Assembly (NCBI RefSeq): GCF_030464365.1
Contig: NZ_VCYI01000012.1
Location: 1 to 64,000, forward strand
DNA from: Methanoculleus methanifontis
GTDB taxonomy: Archaea > Halobacteriota > Methanomicrobia > Methanomicrobiales > Methanoculleaceae
Direction: 5' to 3'
DNA length: 64,000 nucleotides
Both the position numbers and the translations under genes were made by a program. This document shows, piece after piece, positions 40,147-49,924 of the stretch (position 1 is the stretch's first letter; every line of letters begins with the position of its first letter). Under the pieces are notes generated by a model. That model saw nothing but the letters and a program-made list of their open reading frames with translations, was not told where the DNA came from and searched no databases.

Positions 40147-42039
40147 ATGGTTATCGAAGAGAAACTCCAGGAGCTTAAGGAGCAGATCAATAAGATTGTT
40201 CCCAGCGGGATAACGATCTCAAACGTCGAGTTTGAAGGTCCCGAGCTCGTCATCTACACCGATGATCCGAAACAGTTTGCCGACCAGGCGGACTTGATAA
40301 AAATACTGGCACGCGACTTGCGGAAGCGCATCGTCGTGCGCCCGAATATCCTCGAAGATCCCGAACGGGCAGCCCAGGAGATCCGGGCAGTCGTCCCGGA
40401 GAATGCAGGGATCACCGACTTCTTCTTCGACCCGGAGACCGGCGAAGTCCTGATCGAGGCGGAGAAGCCCGGCGTGGTCATCGGCAAGAACGGGGTAACC
40501 CTCCGGGAGATCACGAAGCAGATCGGCTGGACGCCGAAAGTTGTCCGGACGCCGCCCATCGAGAGCTCGACGGTGAAGCAGATCCGCACCTACCTCCGCT
40601 CGGTGAGGGACGAGCGCAAAGCGTTTCTGCGTACGATCGGCCGTCGTATCCACCGCGAGGTCACGAGCAAAGACCAGTGGCTGCGGGTCACGACGCTCGG
40701 GTGCTGCCGCGAGGTCGGCCGCGCTGCGTTCCTGATCTCGACGCCAGAGAGTAAGATCCTGGTCGACTGCGGCGAAAAGCCGGGCAGCACCACGAACGGG
40801 ACGCCATACCTCTATGTGCCCGAGATCTACCCGCTCAACACGCTTGATGCAGTGGTGCTCACCCACGCGCACCTCGACCACTGCGCCCTCGTCCCTCTCC
40901 TCTACAAGTATGGCTATGAGGGGCCGGTCTACTCGACGGCTCCGACGAGAGATCTCTCGACGATGCTCCAGCTCGACTACCTGGACGTCGTCAGAAAGGA
41001 GACGGACAGGATCCCCTACACCTCGAACGAGGTGCGGACCTACATGCAACACTCCATCACCCTCAACTACGGCAGCGTGACCGATATCGCCCCCGACGTC
41101 AAACTCACCTTCCACAACGCGGGGCATATCCTCGGGTCGGCCATCGCGCACTTCCATATCGGCGAGGGGCTCTACAACATCGCGTTCACCGGCGACTTCA
41201 ATTACCAGAAGTCACGGCTGTTCTCCCCGGCGGTCTCGTCCTTCCCCCGACTTGAAGCGCTCTTCATGGAGAGCACCTACGGCGGGTCGAACGATATCCA
41301 GCCCCAGAGGAAAGAGGCGGAGGACAAACTCTACGAGACGGTCTCGACGACGATCAAGCGGGGGGGCAAGGTGATCATTCCCGCGTTCGCCGTCGGGCGG
41401 TCGCAGGAGGTCATGCTCGCCCTCGAGGAGGGTATCCGGCGGCAGAAGATCCCGCCGGTCAAGATCTACCTCGACGGTATGATCAAGGAAGCGACGGCGA
41501 TCCACACAACCTACCCGGAGTACCTCAACAACGATCTCAGAAACCAGATCTTCCGCGAAGGGCTGAACCCCTTCCTCTCGGAGGCGTTCGTCCAGGTGGA
41601 CTCGCCGGCTATCCGCGAGAAGGTGATAACGGGCGACCCCTGTGTCATCATCACGACGAGCGGTATGTTAAACGGCGGGCCGGTGATGGAGTACCTCAAG
41701 GCTCTCGGCCCCGACGAGCGCAACTCGCTCATCTTCGTCGGCTACCAGGCGGACGGGACGCTCGGACGGCGCATCCAGAAGGGGTGGCGCGAGATCCCGC
41801 TCGGCTGGCGCGAGACGATCGTGATCAACCTCGAGATCGCGACGAGCGACGGGTTCTCCGGCCACTCCGACCGCAAACAGTTGATGAACTACGTCGCTCA
41901 CCTTCAGCCGCGCCCGGAGAAGATCTTCACCATCCACGGCGACGAGAACAAGACCATCGACCTTGCGAGTTCTATCTACAAGCGGCACCGTATCGAGACG
42001 CATTCCCCCATGAACCTCGAGACATACCGCATGATCTAG
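40147..42039 (+). CDS. fttA: aCPSF1 / FttA: KH-domain beta-CASP ribonuclease and transcription termination factor
   Basis: The 630-residue protein has two N-terminal KH-like domains (the second with [20 protein letters not shown] near 115). A metallo-beta-lactamase domain follows with THAHLDHCA (near 238-246), AGHILGSA and FTGDF, and a beta-CASP domain with MESTYG and [17 protein letters not shown]. The C-terminal [11 protein letters not shown] and FTIHGDENK are typical. It cleaves nascent RNA at U-rich 3' ends and dissociates RNA polymerase in archaea. Essential and conserved; assignment is secure. Confidence 0.95.
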   Translation: MVIEEKLQELKEQINKIVPSGITISNVEFEGPELVIYTDDPKQFADQADLIKILARDLRKRIVVRPNILEDPERAAQEIRAVVPENAGITDFFFDPETGEVLIEAEKPGVVIGKNGVTLREITKQIGWTPKVVRTPPIESSTVKQIRTYLRSVRDERKAFLRTIGRRIHREVTSKDQWLRVTTLGCCREVGRAAFLISTPESKILVDCGEKPGSTTNGTPYLYVPEIYPLNTLDAVVLTHAHLDHCALVPLLYKYGYEGPVYSTAPTRDLSTMLQLDYLDVVRKETDRIPYTSNEVRTYMQHSITLNYGSVTDIAPDVKLTFHNAGHILGSAIAHFHIGEGLYNIAFTGDFNYQKSRLFSPAVSSFPRLEALFMESTYGGSNDIQPQRKEAEDKLYETVSTTIKRGGKVIIPAFAVGRSQEVMLALEEGIRRQKIPPVKIYLDGMIKEATAIHTTYPEYLNNDLRNQIFREGLNPFLSEAFVQVDSPAIREKVITGDPCVIITTSGMLNGGPVMEYLKALGPDERNSLIFVGYQADGTLGRRIQKGWREIPLGWRETIVINLEIATSDGFSGHSDRKQLMNYVAHLQPRPEKIFTIHGDENKTIDLASSIYKRHRIETHSPMNLETYRMI

Positions 42040-42041
42040 GG

Positions 42042-43109
42042 ATGCTGCAAAAACTCCCCATCCTCCTCGGGGTATTCGTGGTGATGGCGCTCTCGAACGC
42101 CGTCGTCCCGGTGCTTCCCGATTTTGCCGAGGGGGCGGCACTGCAGGGCGTGGTCTACTCCGCATACTTTTTGGGCGCGTTTGTCGCGGTGCTGCCGGCG
42201 GGGCTTGCAAGCGACCGGATAGGGAGCGTCCCCCTCATCCGCACCGGGCTTCTCCTGACTCTTGCAAGCGGCATTCTCATTCTGCTCTTTCCTTCAGACC
42301 TGCCGCTCCTCATCTTCCGGGTGGTCGAGGGGATCGGGGCCGGGCTCTTTCTCTCGGCGGCTCTCGCGTGGGCGAACTCCCAGCCCCCGGCCGGGCAACT
42401 CAGCGGCTACGTCATGGCGGCCTTGAACCTCGGGCTGGTCGTGGGGCTCCTCGCGACGGGCTGGCTCGATGCCCTCTTCGGCAGCCACCTTGCGGGGATC
42501 GCTCTCTTTACGGCGCTTACGGTCCCCGCGGCTGCAATGAGTTTTATCGTCCGGGAGAGCGAGCGTGTGGGTTTTGCGAAAGCGGATTTTGTTGGGATCG
42601 TGCGGAACTACTTCTGGCTCTTTGCCGCAGCGGTCGTCCTCGTGGGGATGACCGGGGCGGTGGCGGCCGTCTACCCCGAGTACACCGGGAACGACTCATC
42701 GGTGCTCGCCCTGCAGCTGGCGACGATCAACATCGCGACGATTATTGCCCTGCTTGTCACCCCCCGTCTCGCCCTCCGTCCTGCCCCGACCATCCGGGCC
42801 GCCTCGCTCCTGATGGCGGTGGCGGTTCTGGCGGGCTACTTCACGCCCTATGCTTTTCCCGCCATCGGGGCCCTGTCGGGCGTGTTCATCGTCGCGGCTC
42901 TCGCGTTCCTCGCGGAGACAAGGATCGAGCAGGGCGTGATGACCGGGCTCTTCAACACCGCAACCTACGCCGGGTTCACGTTCCTCTCCGCCCTTGCCGG
43001 GCTGGTTGCCGGAGGGACCGGGTTCCTGGCCGCATTCCTCCTGCTGGCCGGGATGGCGGTGGTGGTGGCCGTCCCCATCGGCAGGTGCCGGTGCGAGTAT
43101 CGCGGGTGA
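42042..43109 (+). CDS. Major facilitator superfamily transporter
   Basis: The 355-residue protein has about 12 hydrophobic segments and the MFS loop motif between helices 2 and 3 (GLASDRIGSVPLIRTGLL). It is short for an MFS member (usually about 400). ATG 42042 follows the aCPSF1 stop by two bases and is preferred over the long hydrophilic upstream extension. Substrate unknown; drug or metabolite efflux is typical of this size class. Confidence 0.82.
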   Translation: MLQKLPILLGVFVVMALSNAVVPVLPDFAEGAALQGVVYSAYFLGAFVAVLPAGLASDRIGSVPLIRTGLLLTLASGILILLFPSDLPLLIFRVVEGIGAGLFLSAALAWANSQPPAGQLSGYVMAALNLGLVVGLLATGWLDALFGSHLAGIALFTALTVPAAAMSFIVRESERVGFAKADFVGIVRNYFWLFAAAVVLVGMTGAVAAVYPEYTGNDSSVLALQLATINIATIIALLVTPRLALRPAPTIRAASLLMAVAVLAGYFTPYAFPAIGALSGVFIVAALAFLAETRIEQGVMTGLFNTATYAGFTFLSALAGLVAGGTGFLAAFLLLAGMAVVVAVPIGRCRCEYRG

Positions 43110-43147
43110 CGGAGCGCATATTACTACCCCCTTCCATAGGATCACTC

Positions 43148-44578
43148 ATGAAGATGCTGATCGACGGCGAGCGGCGCGATTCGGTCTCCGGCAGGATGTT
43201 TTCGGTGCACAACCCCGCAACGGGCGACGTGGTCGATGAAGCGCCGCTCGGCGGCGAGGATGATGTCCTGTCCGCCATCGAGGCCGCCGGGGAGGCGTTT
43301 CCCGACTGGGCCGCGAAAAACCCGAGAGATCGCGCGAAGATCCTCTTCTTCGCCGCGGAGGAGGTCCGGCGGAGAAACACCGATCTTGCGGCGCTCCTGA
43401 CCGCCGAACAGGGCAAACCCATCCGCGAGGCGGTCGACGAGATCAACGGGTTCGCAAACATCCTCGAGTACTACCACGGCATCTCGGCGGCGCTTCGGGG
43501 CGAGTTCGCGAACCTCAGGGGCTATGGCCGGGTTACGGTCATGAGACGCCCGCTCGGCATCTGCGGCGCGATCATCCCCTGGAACATGCCGGCGATCATC
43601 ATGGGCTGGAAGATAGGAGCGGCTCTCGCGGCAGGGAACACGATGGTCTTGAAGCCCGCCCGGACCGCGCCGCTGACGTGCATGAGACTCGCGGAGATCC
43701 TCGGGGAGGCGGGCCTTCCGCCGGGTGTCCTGAACGTCGTCACCGGGCCGGGGGAGACGGTCGGCCGGGAGATCGCGAGGAACCCGGCAATCCGGAAGGT
43801 CTCGTTCACCGGGGAGGCCGGAACCGGGCGCCAGGTCGCCCTTGACGCCGCCTCCACGATGAAGCGGCTGACGCTGGAACTCGGGGGGAGCGATCCGATG
43901 ATCGTCGCGGACGACGCCGATATCGGAGCGGCGGTCGAGGGGGTCATCCGGGGACGTTACTACAACTGCGGCCAGGTCTGCACGGCGGTGAAGAGGCTCT
44001 ACGTCTTCGACGCGATCGCGCACGAGTTTGTCCGGCAACTGACGGCGAGGGTCGAGAGGATCGTGGTCGGGAACGGCATGAACCGCGGTGTCGGGATGGG
44101 GCCGCTGAACAACCGGGATGGCCTGAAAAGGGTTGTTGATGTCGTTGATGCCGCCCGGGAGCGGGACGAAGGGGAGATCGTCGCGGGGGGGCGGGTGCTC
44201 GAAGGGGAACGGTACGAACGCGGCCTCTTCTTCCTGCCGACGCTCGTTGCCGGTGTTCCGCACGACTCCGTCCTCTTCTCCGAGGAGGTCTTCGGCCCGG
44301 TGCTGCCGATCGCCGCCGTCTCCGATCTCGACGAGGCGCTCGAACTCGCGAACAACTCCCGTTACGGGCTCGGGGCGTCGGTGTGGACCCGGAACGCGGA
44401 CGCGATCGCCCGGGCGACGGAAGAACTTGAGGCGGGGATCGTCTGGGTCAACCAGCACCTGAAGATTCCGCCGGAGGTGCCGTTTGGGGGGACGAAGGCG
44501 AGCGGCATCGGCAGGGAGAACGGCAGCCGGGCGCTCGACGAGTACACAGAGGAGAAGGCTGTTCTGGTGCGGCTGTAG
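43148..44578 (+). CDS. NAD(P)-dependent aldehyde dehydrogenase
   Basis: The 476-residue ALDH-superfamily enzyme carries the cofactor region GAIIPWNMPAIIMGWKIGAA, general-base Glu in LTLELGGSDP (near 250), catalytic Cys in YYNCGQVCTAVKR (near 283) and SEEVFGPVLPI. It oxidises an aldehyde to the acid; lactaldehyde/succinate-semialdehyde-type relatives are common in methanogens. ATG 43148 fits the family N-terminus. It lies 38 bases after the MFS gene. Confidence 0.9.
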   Translation: MKMLIDGERRDSVSGRMFSVHNPATGDVVDEAPLGGEDDVLSAIEAAGEAFPDWAAKNPRDRAKILFFAAEEVRRRNTDLAALLTAEQGKPIREAVDEINGFANILEYYHGISAALRGEFANLRGYGRVTVMRRPLGICGAIIPWNMPAIIMGWKIGAALAAGNTMVLKPARTAPLTCMRLAEILGEAGLPPGVLNVVTGPGETVGREIARNPAIRKVSFTGEAGTGRQVALDAASTMKRLTLELGGSDPMIVADDADIGAAVEGVIRGRYYNCGQVCTAVKRLYVFDAIAHEFVRQLTARVERIVVGNGMNRGVGMGPLNNRDGLKRVVDVVDAARERDEGEIVAGGRVLEGERYERGLFFLPTLVAGVPHDSVLFSEEVFGPVLPIAAVSDLDEALELANNSRYGLGASVWTRNADAIARATEELEAGIVWVNQHLKIPPEVPFGGTKASGIGRENGSRALDEYTEEKAVLVRL

Positions 44579-44726
44579 GGCCTGATATAGCCGGGAAGGC
44601 CCTCCGTCTCCCGTATCACCATAAGCGGGCCTTCCCGGGCGGTCGGGATCGGGTACCCGGCGTGTCGGAAAAATATCTCAAAGGTGCCTTTTTGACCATC
44701 GGGATTATTACTACTAATATAGCAAG

Positions 44727-44770
44727 ATTTATATAATTCAGTGCATATCTCCCCCCTCTCCCAAGGGGGG
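44727..44770 (+). promoter_or_regulatory. TATA box and leader hairpin before the fasciclin gene
   Basis: The box A atttatataa (44727-44736) is followed by cccccc-tctcccaa-gggggg, a perfect 6-bp hairpin in which the ggggg arm is also the ribosome site before ATG 44779. Folding could hide the site. The fasciclin gene at 45887 has the same caaggggggat element but without the C-rich arm. Confidence 0.5.
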
Positions 44771-44778
44771 ATGGTAGT

Positions 44779-45537
44779 ATGAGACGATGGATAACTCTAT
44801 GCGCATGCATTCTTGCTCTTCTTGCGATGCCGTTTGCCGTAACAGCGGCGGTAATCGGGGACGAGAATGCAACGGCGACGCCTATGGGCGAGACCGAACA
44901 GATGGATAACCAGACGGAGGATATGACGATCGCCGCCTACATTGAGCAGGACGAGAACCTGACAAGGCTGGCCGAAGCGGTCAACGTGGCGGGGCTTTAT
45001 GATACCCTGAACGGCGAGGGGCCGTATACGGTCTTTGCCCCGAGCAACGAGGCGTTTGACGCCCTCGGGAACGATACCGTGAACCAGCTCATGAACGAGA
45101 CCGACAACCTGACGATGGTTCTCGAGTACCATGTCGTCGATGGAGAGTACACTGCGGAGAACATCACCAGCATGGCCGGCAACCAGACCGGAGAGCAGAA
45201 CCAGACTGCCGGAAATGAGTCCGAAGGCGGGGTGCTTGACATCTTCAGCGGGCTTCTTGGCGGTGAGAACGAGACCGCGGGCGAGAACATGAGCACGCTC
45301 ACGACGCTTGCCGGTGAGGACCTGAACGTCTCCACGACCGACGGCGAAGTCATGGTCGAGAACGCCACCGTCACCATGGCGGACATCAACACAACAAACG
45401 GTGTGATTCACATCATCGATCAGGTGCTGGTGCCTCCGGGTGTGAACCTGACAGCGGCCGAGGAGACGGCGGGCGAGGAGACTCCGACCGAGGAGATGGC
45501 CGAGAACCAGAGCGGCATGGTAGGCGTCGTACAGTGA
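44779..45537 (+). CDS. Secreted fasciclin (FAS1)-domain protein with inserted loop
   Basis: The 252-residue protein has a signal peptide (MRRWITLCACILALLAMPFA, cleavage near VTA-A). One FAS1 domain follows: IAAYIEQDENLTRLAEAVNV, YTVFAPSNEAFDAL, VLEYHVVDGEYT and, after the insertion, GVIHIIDQVLVPP. A polar insertion of about 40 residues (GNQTGEQNQTAGNESEGG and on) interrupts the fold before the last strands. Many N-x-S/T sites suggest N-glycosylation of an extracellular adhesion protein. The C-terminal tail is acidic. Confidence 0.87.
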   Translation: MRRWITLCACILALLAMPFAVTAAVIGDENATATPMGETEQMDNQTEDMTIAAYIEQDENLTRLAEAVNVAGLYDTLNGEGPYTVFAPSNEAFDALGNDTVNQLMNETDNLTMVLEYHVVDGEYTAENITSMAGNQTGEQNQTAGNESEGGVLDIFSGLLGGENETAGENMSTLTTLAGEDLNVSTTDGEVMVENATVTMADINTTNGVIHIIDQVLVPPGVNLTAAEETAGEETPTEEMAENQSGMVGVVQ

Positions 45538-45886
45538 TGTAAGGCACGGTAGAGGGCGGCAAGTGCCGCCGGCCTGCCCCTGTCCGGGCTGCAACACCTC
45601 TTCATCTTTTTTGTCCGCAGAACATCCTGCGGAGACTGCCGGGTTATACCTCCCGTCAGTCAGGACGGCATGCCGGGCCCTGGAGCGTTCTAAACATGCA
45701 TTGGAGACGTTCTAGAGGTTTTTCTCTTTCTCCTCGCTGCGATTGGATGATGCTGGCATGTGGTGGAAGTGTGAAAAGAATCGCCCCGATGTAGAGCGCG
45801 ATTTTTTCATAAGGAGATTTGAACGTTATTATCGCAATATTTTTATATTACTCTGCTCATTCCTCTGCTCGCAAGGGGGGATATGT
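45538..45886 (+). terminator. Terminator hairpin and next promoter between the two fasciclin genes
   Basis: ggcggca (45555-45561) pairs with tgccgcc (45564-45570), and a T6 run lies at 45607-45612, ending the first transcript. The next promoter, atttttatatta (45839-45850), and a ggggggat ribosome site (45875-45882) precede ATG 45887. The part between is without recognisable features. Confidence 0.55.
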
Positions 45887-48379
45887 ATGAGACGACCTGT
45901 ATTGTTCGGTTTGTGCATCGTCCTTCTCCTATCAATCTCTGCTGCAAGTGTAGCAGTCTCGATTGGAGGAGGGCCTGTCGAACTGAACCCTGATGAGACT
46001 GTGAACGTTACACCGCTGAACAGTACCGAGACGTACGAGGTGCCGCAGACCAGCGTGCTTGGAGCACTTGACGTCGCCTCGATTCTTGGAGCATTCGATT
46101 ACCTGGTTATAGAAGACCTGCCTCCTGAAGAGGGGAACCTCAGCATTGTATCGATCATGGATATTGAGAACGAGTTGGTGAACGAGACGCCGTACAACTG
46201 GACATACTGGGTGAACGGCGAGGAGGGCACGACAGGGGCCGCGGTGACGAACCTCTCCGATGGGGACAACCTGACCTACTCCTATGGCCCGCCGTCGCAC
46301 ACCCTGGAGAACGCCACGTATACCCTGACGGTGGACGTGACCGTTCTTGAGGCGGTTGTGACTCCTGAGCCGACGCCGCCGGTGAACGTGACACCTGAGC
46401 CGACGCCGGCCGCCGAAGCGAATGTCAGCATCGTTGAGCCCATGGAGGGCGCCAACGTTACTGCCGGAAACGTCACGGTGAGCGTTGACGTTATGAACTT
46501 CACGCTGGTGGAACCGACCGGGCAGGCGAACGCGCCGGGCGAAGGCCACCTGCACTACTACCTGGACGCCCCGGTGTCGATGAACGAGAGCGAACCCGCC
46601 ATCCCGGAGACCGGCGAGTATGTCGTCTCCGTGAACACTTCCTATACCTGGGAGAATGTGACGGCGGGCGAGCACAACCTCTCGGTCCAGCTGGTCAACA
46701 ACGACCACACGCCGATCATTCCGCTGGCCGCCGATACGGTCAACGTGACGGCCACTGAAGAAGAAGTGAACGTGACACCCGAGCCGACACCGCCGGTGAA
46801 CGTGACACCTGAGCCGACACCGCCGGTGAACGTGACGCCTGAGCCGACACCGCCGGTCAACGTGACACCCGAGCCGACACCGCCGGTGAACGTGACACCC
46901 GAGCCGACACCGCCGGTGAACGTGACACCCGAGCCGACACCGCCGGTGAACGTGACGCCCGAGCCGACGCCGCCGGTGAATGTGACGCCTGAGCCGACGC
47001 CGCCGGTGAACGTGACGCCTGAGCCGACGCCGCCGGTGAACGTGACGCCTGAGCCGACGCCGCCGGTGAACGTGACACCTGAGCCGACACCGCCGGTCAA
47101 CGTGACGCCTGAGCCGACGCCGCCGCCCGAAGCGAACATCACCGAACTGATTATCACGGAACTTGCGGACGAGGAGAACCTGACGACGTTCGTTGAAGCG
47201 GTGAACAACTCCACTATCGGTGAGGAACTCGAAGAGAACGGGAGTTACGTGATATGCGCTCCGACCAACGAGGCGTTCGCCGGGCTGGGCAACCAGACGC
47301 TCTCGGTGATCATGGGCGACACGATGCTCTTAAACGACATCCTCGGCTACCACGTTATCCAGGGTGATTACACGATCGAGGAGCTCGTGCAGCTCTGCGA
47401 GAACGCGACCGACGGGCAGATCTCCCTGCCGACCGTCGAAGGATCGGAGGTTAACGTTTCGCTCACCGACGACGGCCAGCTGACCATCAACAACTTCGTT
47501 GTTGTGACCCAGATCCAGATCACGACCAACATCGTGGTCTACGTGATCGATGGTGTCCTGATCCCGCCGGACACCCCGATCCCGACACCGACCCCGCCGG
47601 TGACACCCGAGCCGACACCGCCGGTCAACGTGACACCCGAGCCGACGCCGCCGGTCAACGTGACACCCGAGCCGACGCCGCCGGTCAACGTGACACCCGA
47701 GCCGACACCACCGGTGAACGTGACACCCGAGCCGACACCGCCGGTCAACGTGACGCCTGAGCCGACGCCGCCGGTCAACGTGACGCCTGAGCCGACGCCG
47801 CCGGTCAACGTGACGCCTGAGCCGACCCCACCGGTGAATGTGACTCCTGAGCCGACACCGCCGACGCCGGAGGAGACCATGGATATCCAGCTCTATGAAG
47901 GCTGGAACTTCGTCTCTATCCCGAGGCCGCTCTCTGCGGGCAACGATACCGCAGCGTCGGTCTTTGCGGACGTCGACACCGACGGGCGGTCGTTCTACAC
48001 CCACACCCCGGCGGGCGGCTTCGAGCCCCTGGGCGAGAACGAGACCCTGGTGGTCCTTGAAGGATACTGGGTCTACTCGACCGAGGAGACGACCGTGGAG
48101 CTGATGCTCAGCACTGACCCGGTGAGGGCACCCGCACTGAAGACGCTCAGTCCTGGCTGGAACGCCATCGGCTACTCCGACCTGACGGAGAGCAGTGCGG
48201 ACGAAGCGCTCAGGTCGGTGGAAGACATCTGGGTCTACGTCGTCGGTTACGATGCGGAGAGCCAGAGTTACCGGCAGGCGATCGTCAACAACCAGACGGA
48301 TGATCAGGAACTCTTCCCGACCGAGGGTTACTGGCTGTTCGTGGGCGAAGATGGCAGACTGGCTGCCATCAGCGCCTAA
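45887..48379 (+). CDS. Large secreted surface protein: DUF4430-like, Pro-rich repeats, FAS1, C-terminal WNFVSIP domain
   Basis: The product has about 830 residues with a signal peptide (MRRPVLFGLCIVLLLSISAA). In order: a DUF4430-like domain (NWTYWVNGEEGTTGAAV), a short VTPEPTPPVN segment, a beta domain (ANVSIVEPMEGANVTAGNVT), twelve copies of VNVTPEPTPP, a FAS1 domain (LIITELADEENLTTFVEAVN; YVICAPTNEAFAGL; YVIDGVLIPP), eight more repeat copies and a C-terminal domain with EGWNFVSIPRPL and PGWNAIGYSD. The repeats put an N-V-T glycosylation site every ten residues and would form a stiff, sugar-coated stalk. ATG 45887 follows ggggggat. A T-run follows the stop. Confidence 0.87.
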   Translation: MRRPVLFGLCIVLLLSISAASVAVSIGGGPVELNPDETVNVTPLNSTETYEVPQTSVLGALDVASILGAFDYLVIEDLPPEEGNLSIVSIMDIENELVNETPYNWTYWVNGEEGTTGAAVTNLSDGDNLTYSYGPPSHTLENATYTLTVDVTVLEAVVTPEPTPPVNVTPEPTPAAEANVSIVEPMEGANVTAGNVTVSVDVMNFTLVEPTGQANAPGEGHLHYYLDAPVSMNESEPAIPETGEYVVSVNTSYTWENVTAGEHNLSVQLVNNDHTPIIPLAADTVNVTATEEEVNVTPEPTPPVNVTPEPTPPVNVTPEPTPPVNVTPEPTPPVNVTPEPTPPVNVTPEPTPPVNVTPEPTPPVNVTPEPTPPVNVTPEPTPPVNVTPEPTPPVNVTPEPTPPVNVTPEPTPPPEANITELIITELADEENLTTFVEAVNNSTIGEELEENGSYVICAPTNEAFAGLGNQTLSVIMGDTMLLNDILGYHVIQGDYTIEELVQLCENATDGQISLPTVEGSEVNVSLTDDGQLTINNFVVVTQIQITTNIVVYVIDGVLIPPDTPIPTPTPPVTPEPTPPVNVTPEPTPPVNVTPEPTPPVNVTPEPTPPVNVTPEPTPPVNVTPEPTPPVNVTPEPTPPVNVTPEPTPPVNVTPEPTPPTPEETMDIQLYEGWNFVSIPRPLSAGNDTAASVFADVDTDGRSFYTHTPAGGFEPLGENETLVVLEGYWVYSTEETTVELMLSTDPVRAPALKTLSPGWNAIGYSDLTESSADEALRSVEDIWVYVVGYDAESQSYRQAIVNNQTDDQELFPTEGYWLFVGEDGRLAAISA
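46766..47125 (+). repeat. Twelve tandem 30-bp units encoding VNVTPEPTPP (block 1)
   Basis: Exact 30-bp periodicity holds over 360 bases without any length change. Units differ only at synonymous sites (acacccgag, acacctgag, acgcctgag; acaccg or acgccg), and runs of like variants are adjacent, as expected from recent unit duplication or conversion. Confidence 0.9.
47624..47863 (+). repeat. Eight tandem 30-bp units encoding VNVTPEPTPP (block 2)
   Basis: This is the same 30-bp unit as block 1, 500 bases downstream, after the FAS1 domain. Block 2 mostly uses gtcaac where block 1 mostly uses gtgaac, so the two blocks have been homogenised separately. Confidence 0.9.
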
Positions 48380-48381
48380 CC

Positions 48382-48391
48382 TTTTTTTTTT
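48382..48391 (+). terminator. T-run after the repeat-containing surface protein gene
   Basis: A run of nine or more T bases starts a few bases after the stop codon at 48379, the standard archaeal terminator. Confidence 0.55.
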
Positions 48392-48478
48392 GCGGTTGTG
48401 CGTTCGGACAGGATCGGTATCCGGGAAAAAACCCGGTGAGAAGAGAAATGTTTTGGCCGAGGGAGTGGCGGCGGCCGC

Positions 48479-48754
48479 TCACGCCTGCGTTCCCGTATAC
48501 TCCCGCATCAGGGCGTCGCCGTAGGCTTCCCTCTTCTTTGTCGGGATGAAGTTGAACTCCCCCGCTCTCTTGAGGAGTTCGGCGCGAATCGCGGCGTCGT
48601 CCGCGAGGTGCAGGTCCCGCACCCCGTCGATGATGAAGTCGAGCTGGTTGACACCGGTCTCCTTCCCGTCCACGAGGATCGTCCGGATCTTGATCGCGTC
48701 CGGCCGGACCCCGCCGCAGACGGTGCAGTAATCGCCTTCCTTCTCGTTCGTCAC
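48479..48754 (-). CDS. Small conserved methanogen protein with CxxC knuckle
   Basis: The 91-residue protein contains YCTVCGGVRPDAIKIRTILV, a segment DGKETGVNQLDFIIDGVRDL and a basic end with FIPTKKREAYGDALMREY. Similar small proteins of methanogens are sometimes labelled NAC-family transcription factor, without proof. Only one CxxC pair is present. It is the last gene of the five-gene operon, starting four bases after the cupin stop. Confidence 0.65.
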   Translation of the reverse strand: MTNEKEGDYCTVCGGVRPDAIKIRTILVDGKETGVNQLDFIIDGVRDLHLADDAAIRAELLKRAGEFNFIPTKKREAYGDALMREYTGTQA

Positions 48755-48758
48755 GCTC

Positions 48759-49094
48759 TCACTCCCGTATCATCGTAAGCGACATCTTGAACCGGGTTAT
48801 GGCCGAGAGAGCGTGGGGGACGTTCGCCGGGAAGACGATCGTCTCTCCTTCCTTCATCTGGTGCGTCTCCCCCGCAACCCAGACCTCGCACTCCCCGTCC
48901 AGGATCGTCACCACCGCATCGTAGGGTGCGGTGTGCTCCGAGAGCCCCTCATCCTCGTCGAACGAAAACAGGGTGATGCTCCCTACCGGCTTGTTGATGA
49001 TCATCCTGCTTGCCACGGTTCCGTCCTGGTAGGCGACGAGATCCGCCAGCCGGAGAACCTTCCCCCGCAACTCTGTACGATTCTCTTTAGCCAT
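48759..49094 (-). CDS. Cupin-domain protein
   Basis: This 111-residue single cupin barrel has SEHTAPYDAVVTILDGECEV (first motif, one His and acidic residues) and IVFPANVPHALSAITRFKMS (second motif with His). The product is a small metal-binding beta barrel, enzyme or sensor, cytoplasmic. It stands between the NapH-like ferredoxin gene and the CxxC protein gene on the same strand. Confidence 0.82.
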   Translation of the reverse strand: MAKENRTELRGKVLRLADLVAYQDGTVASRMIINKPVGSITLFSFDEDEGLSEHTAPYDAVVTILDGECEVWVAGETHQMKEGETIVFPANVPHALSAITRFKMSLTMIRE

Positions 49095-49144
49095 GGTATA
49101 CCAACCTCTTCTTTACTCTGACATCCTTCGCTTATCTACTCTTC

Positions 49145-49918
49145 TCATCTCCCCCGGCCGTATACGAGCGCCCCGTCCACCAGGCAGGCCTCCGTGCACC
49201 GGCCGCAGAGGTAGCACTCCCCGGCTCCGGCGCCCGGTGTCGCCGCCCCGGTCGGGCACGCCCGCTCGCACTTCCGGCAGTCGATGCAGGCGTCCGTCCG
49301 CCGGAGCCGGTAGGCGGCCCTTGACGCCGCGGGGGCGAGCAGTGCGCCGTAGGGGCAGACGTAGCGGCAGAACGGCCGGTAGACGACGGCGGAGAGGAGG
49401 ACGATCCCGAGGAAGACGAAGAACGAGACACTCGCGACCGTGAGATTGAAGAAGGCCGGGAGGCCCAGGAGCGCAAGAAGGTTCACCGAGAGCCCGAACC
49501 CCGCCGCGAGGAAGACGACGAAGACGCCCACCCGGACCGCCGTCGGGACACGGCTTTCGGCGCGGCCGTGCTTCTTCACCGGCACGAGATACATGAGTTC
49601 CTGGACGGCCCCCGCGGGGCAGACCTGCCCGCAGATGATCCGGCCGAATACGAGGGTGAGGGCGATAAAGGCGAGAAGCGCCACGATTGCCATCGGGAGC
49701 GGCGAGCCGAGCGCCGCCGCGTCCCGGAGGACGAGGAGCTGGAACTGGTAGGGGAAGACCGGCGCAAAGACCAGGAACCCGAAGAACACCGAGGCTGCGA
49801 GGAACGGCAGCGCACGGCGCCGGGTGAACCGGCCCGAGTACCAGAGCCATGCGAGGGCGGCAAACGCGATGATGCCGTAGATGAACCCTGCGGCCTTCGG
49901 GATCGACTCAACGACCAT
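49145..49918 (-). CDS. NapH/MauN-like membrane [4Fe-4S] ferredoxin protein
   Basis: The 257-residue protein has five or six membrane segments with two CxxxCP motifs facing the cytoplasm (RIICGQVCPAGAVQ and FCRYVCPYGALL). A C-terminal ferredoxin-like part has CIDCRKCERACP and CYLCGRCTEAC. This is the NapH/polyferredoxin type that passes electrons at the membrane. In this operon it lies between two cupin genes; its start is six bases after the upstream cupin stop. Electron partners are unknown; the nearby CooS is a candidate. Confidence 0.85.
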   Translation of the reverse strand: MVVESIPKAAGFIYGIIAFAALAWLWYSGRFTRRRALPFLAASVFFGFLVFAPVFPYQFQLLVLRDAAALGSPLPMAIVALLAFIALTLVFGRIICGQVCPAGAVQELMYLVPVKKHGRAESRVPTAVRVGVFVVFLAAGFGLSVNLLALLGLPAFFNLTVASVSFFVFLGIVLLSAVVYRPFCRYVCPYGALLAPAASRAAYRLRRTDACIDCRKCERACPTGAATPGAGAGECYLCGRCTEACLVDGALVYGRGR

Positions 49919-49924
49919 GTATCT

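Noticed and set aside
46642-47880. Minus-strand frames reading VGSGVTFTGG repeats
   Set aside because: These are the reverse reading of the 30-bp tandem repeats in the surface protein gene.
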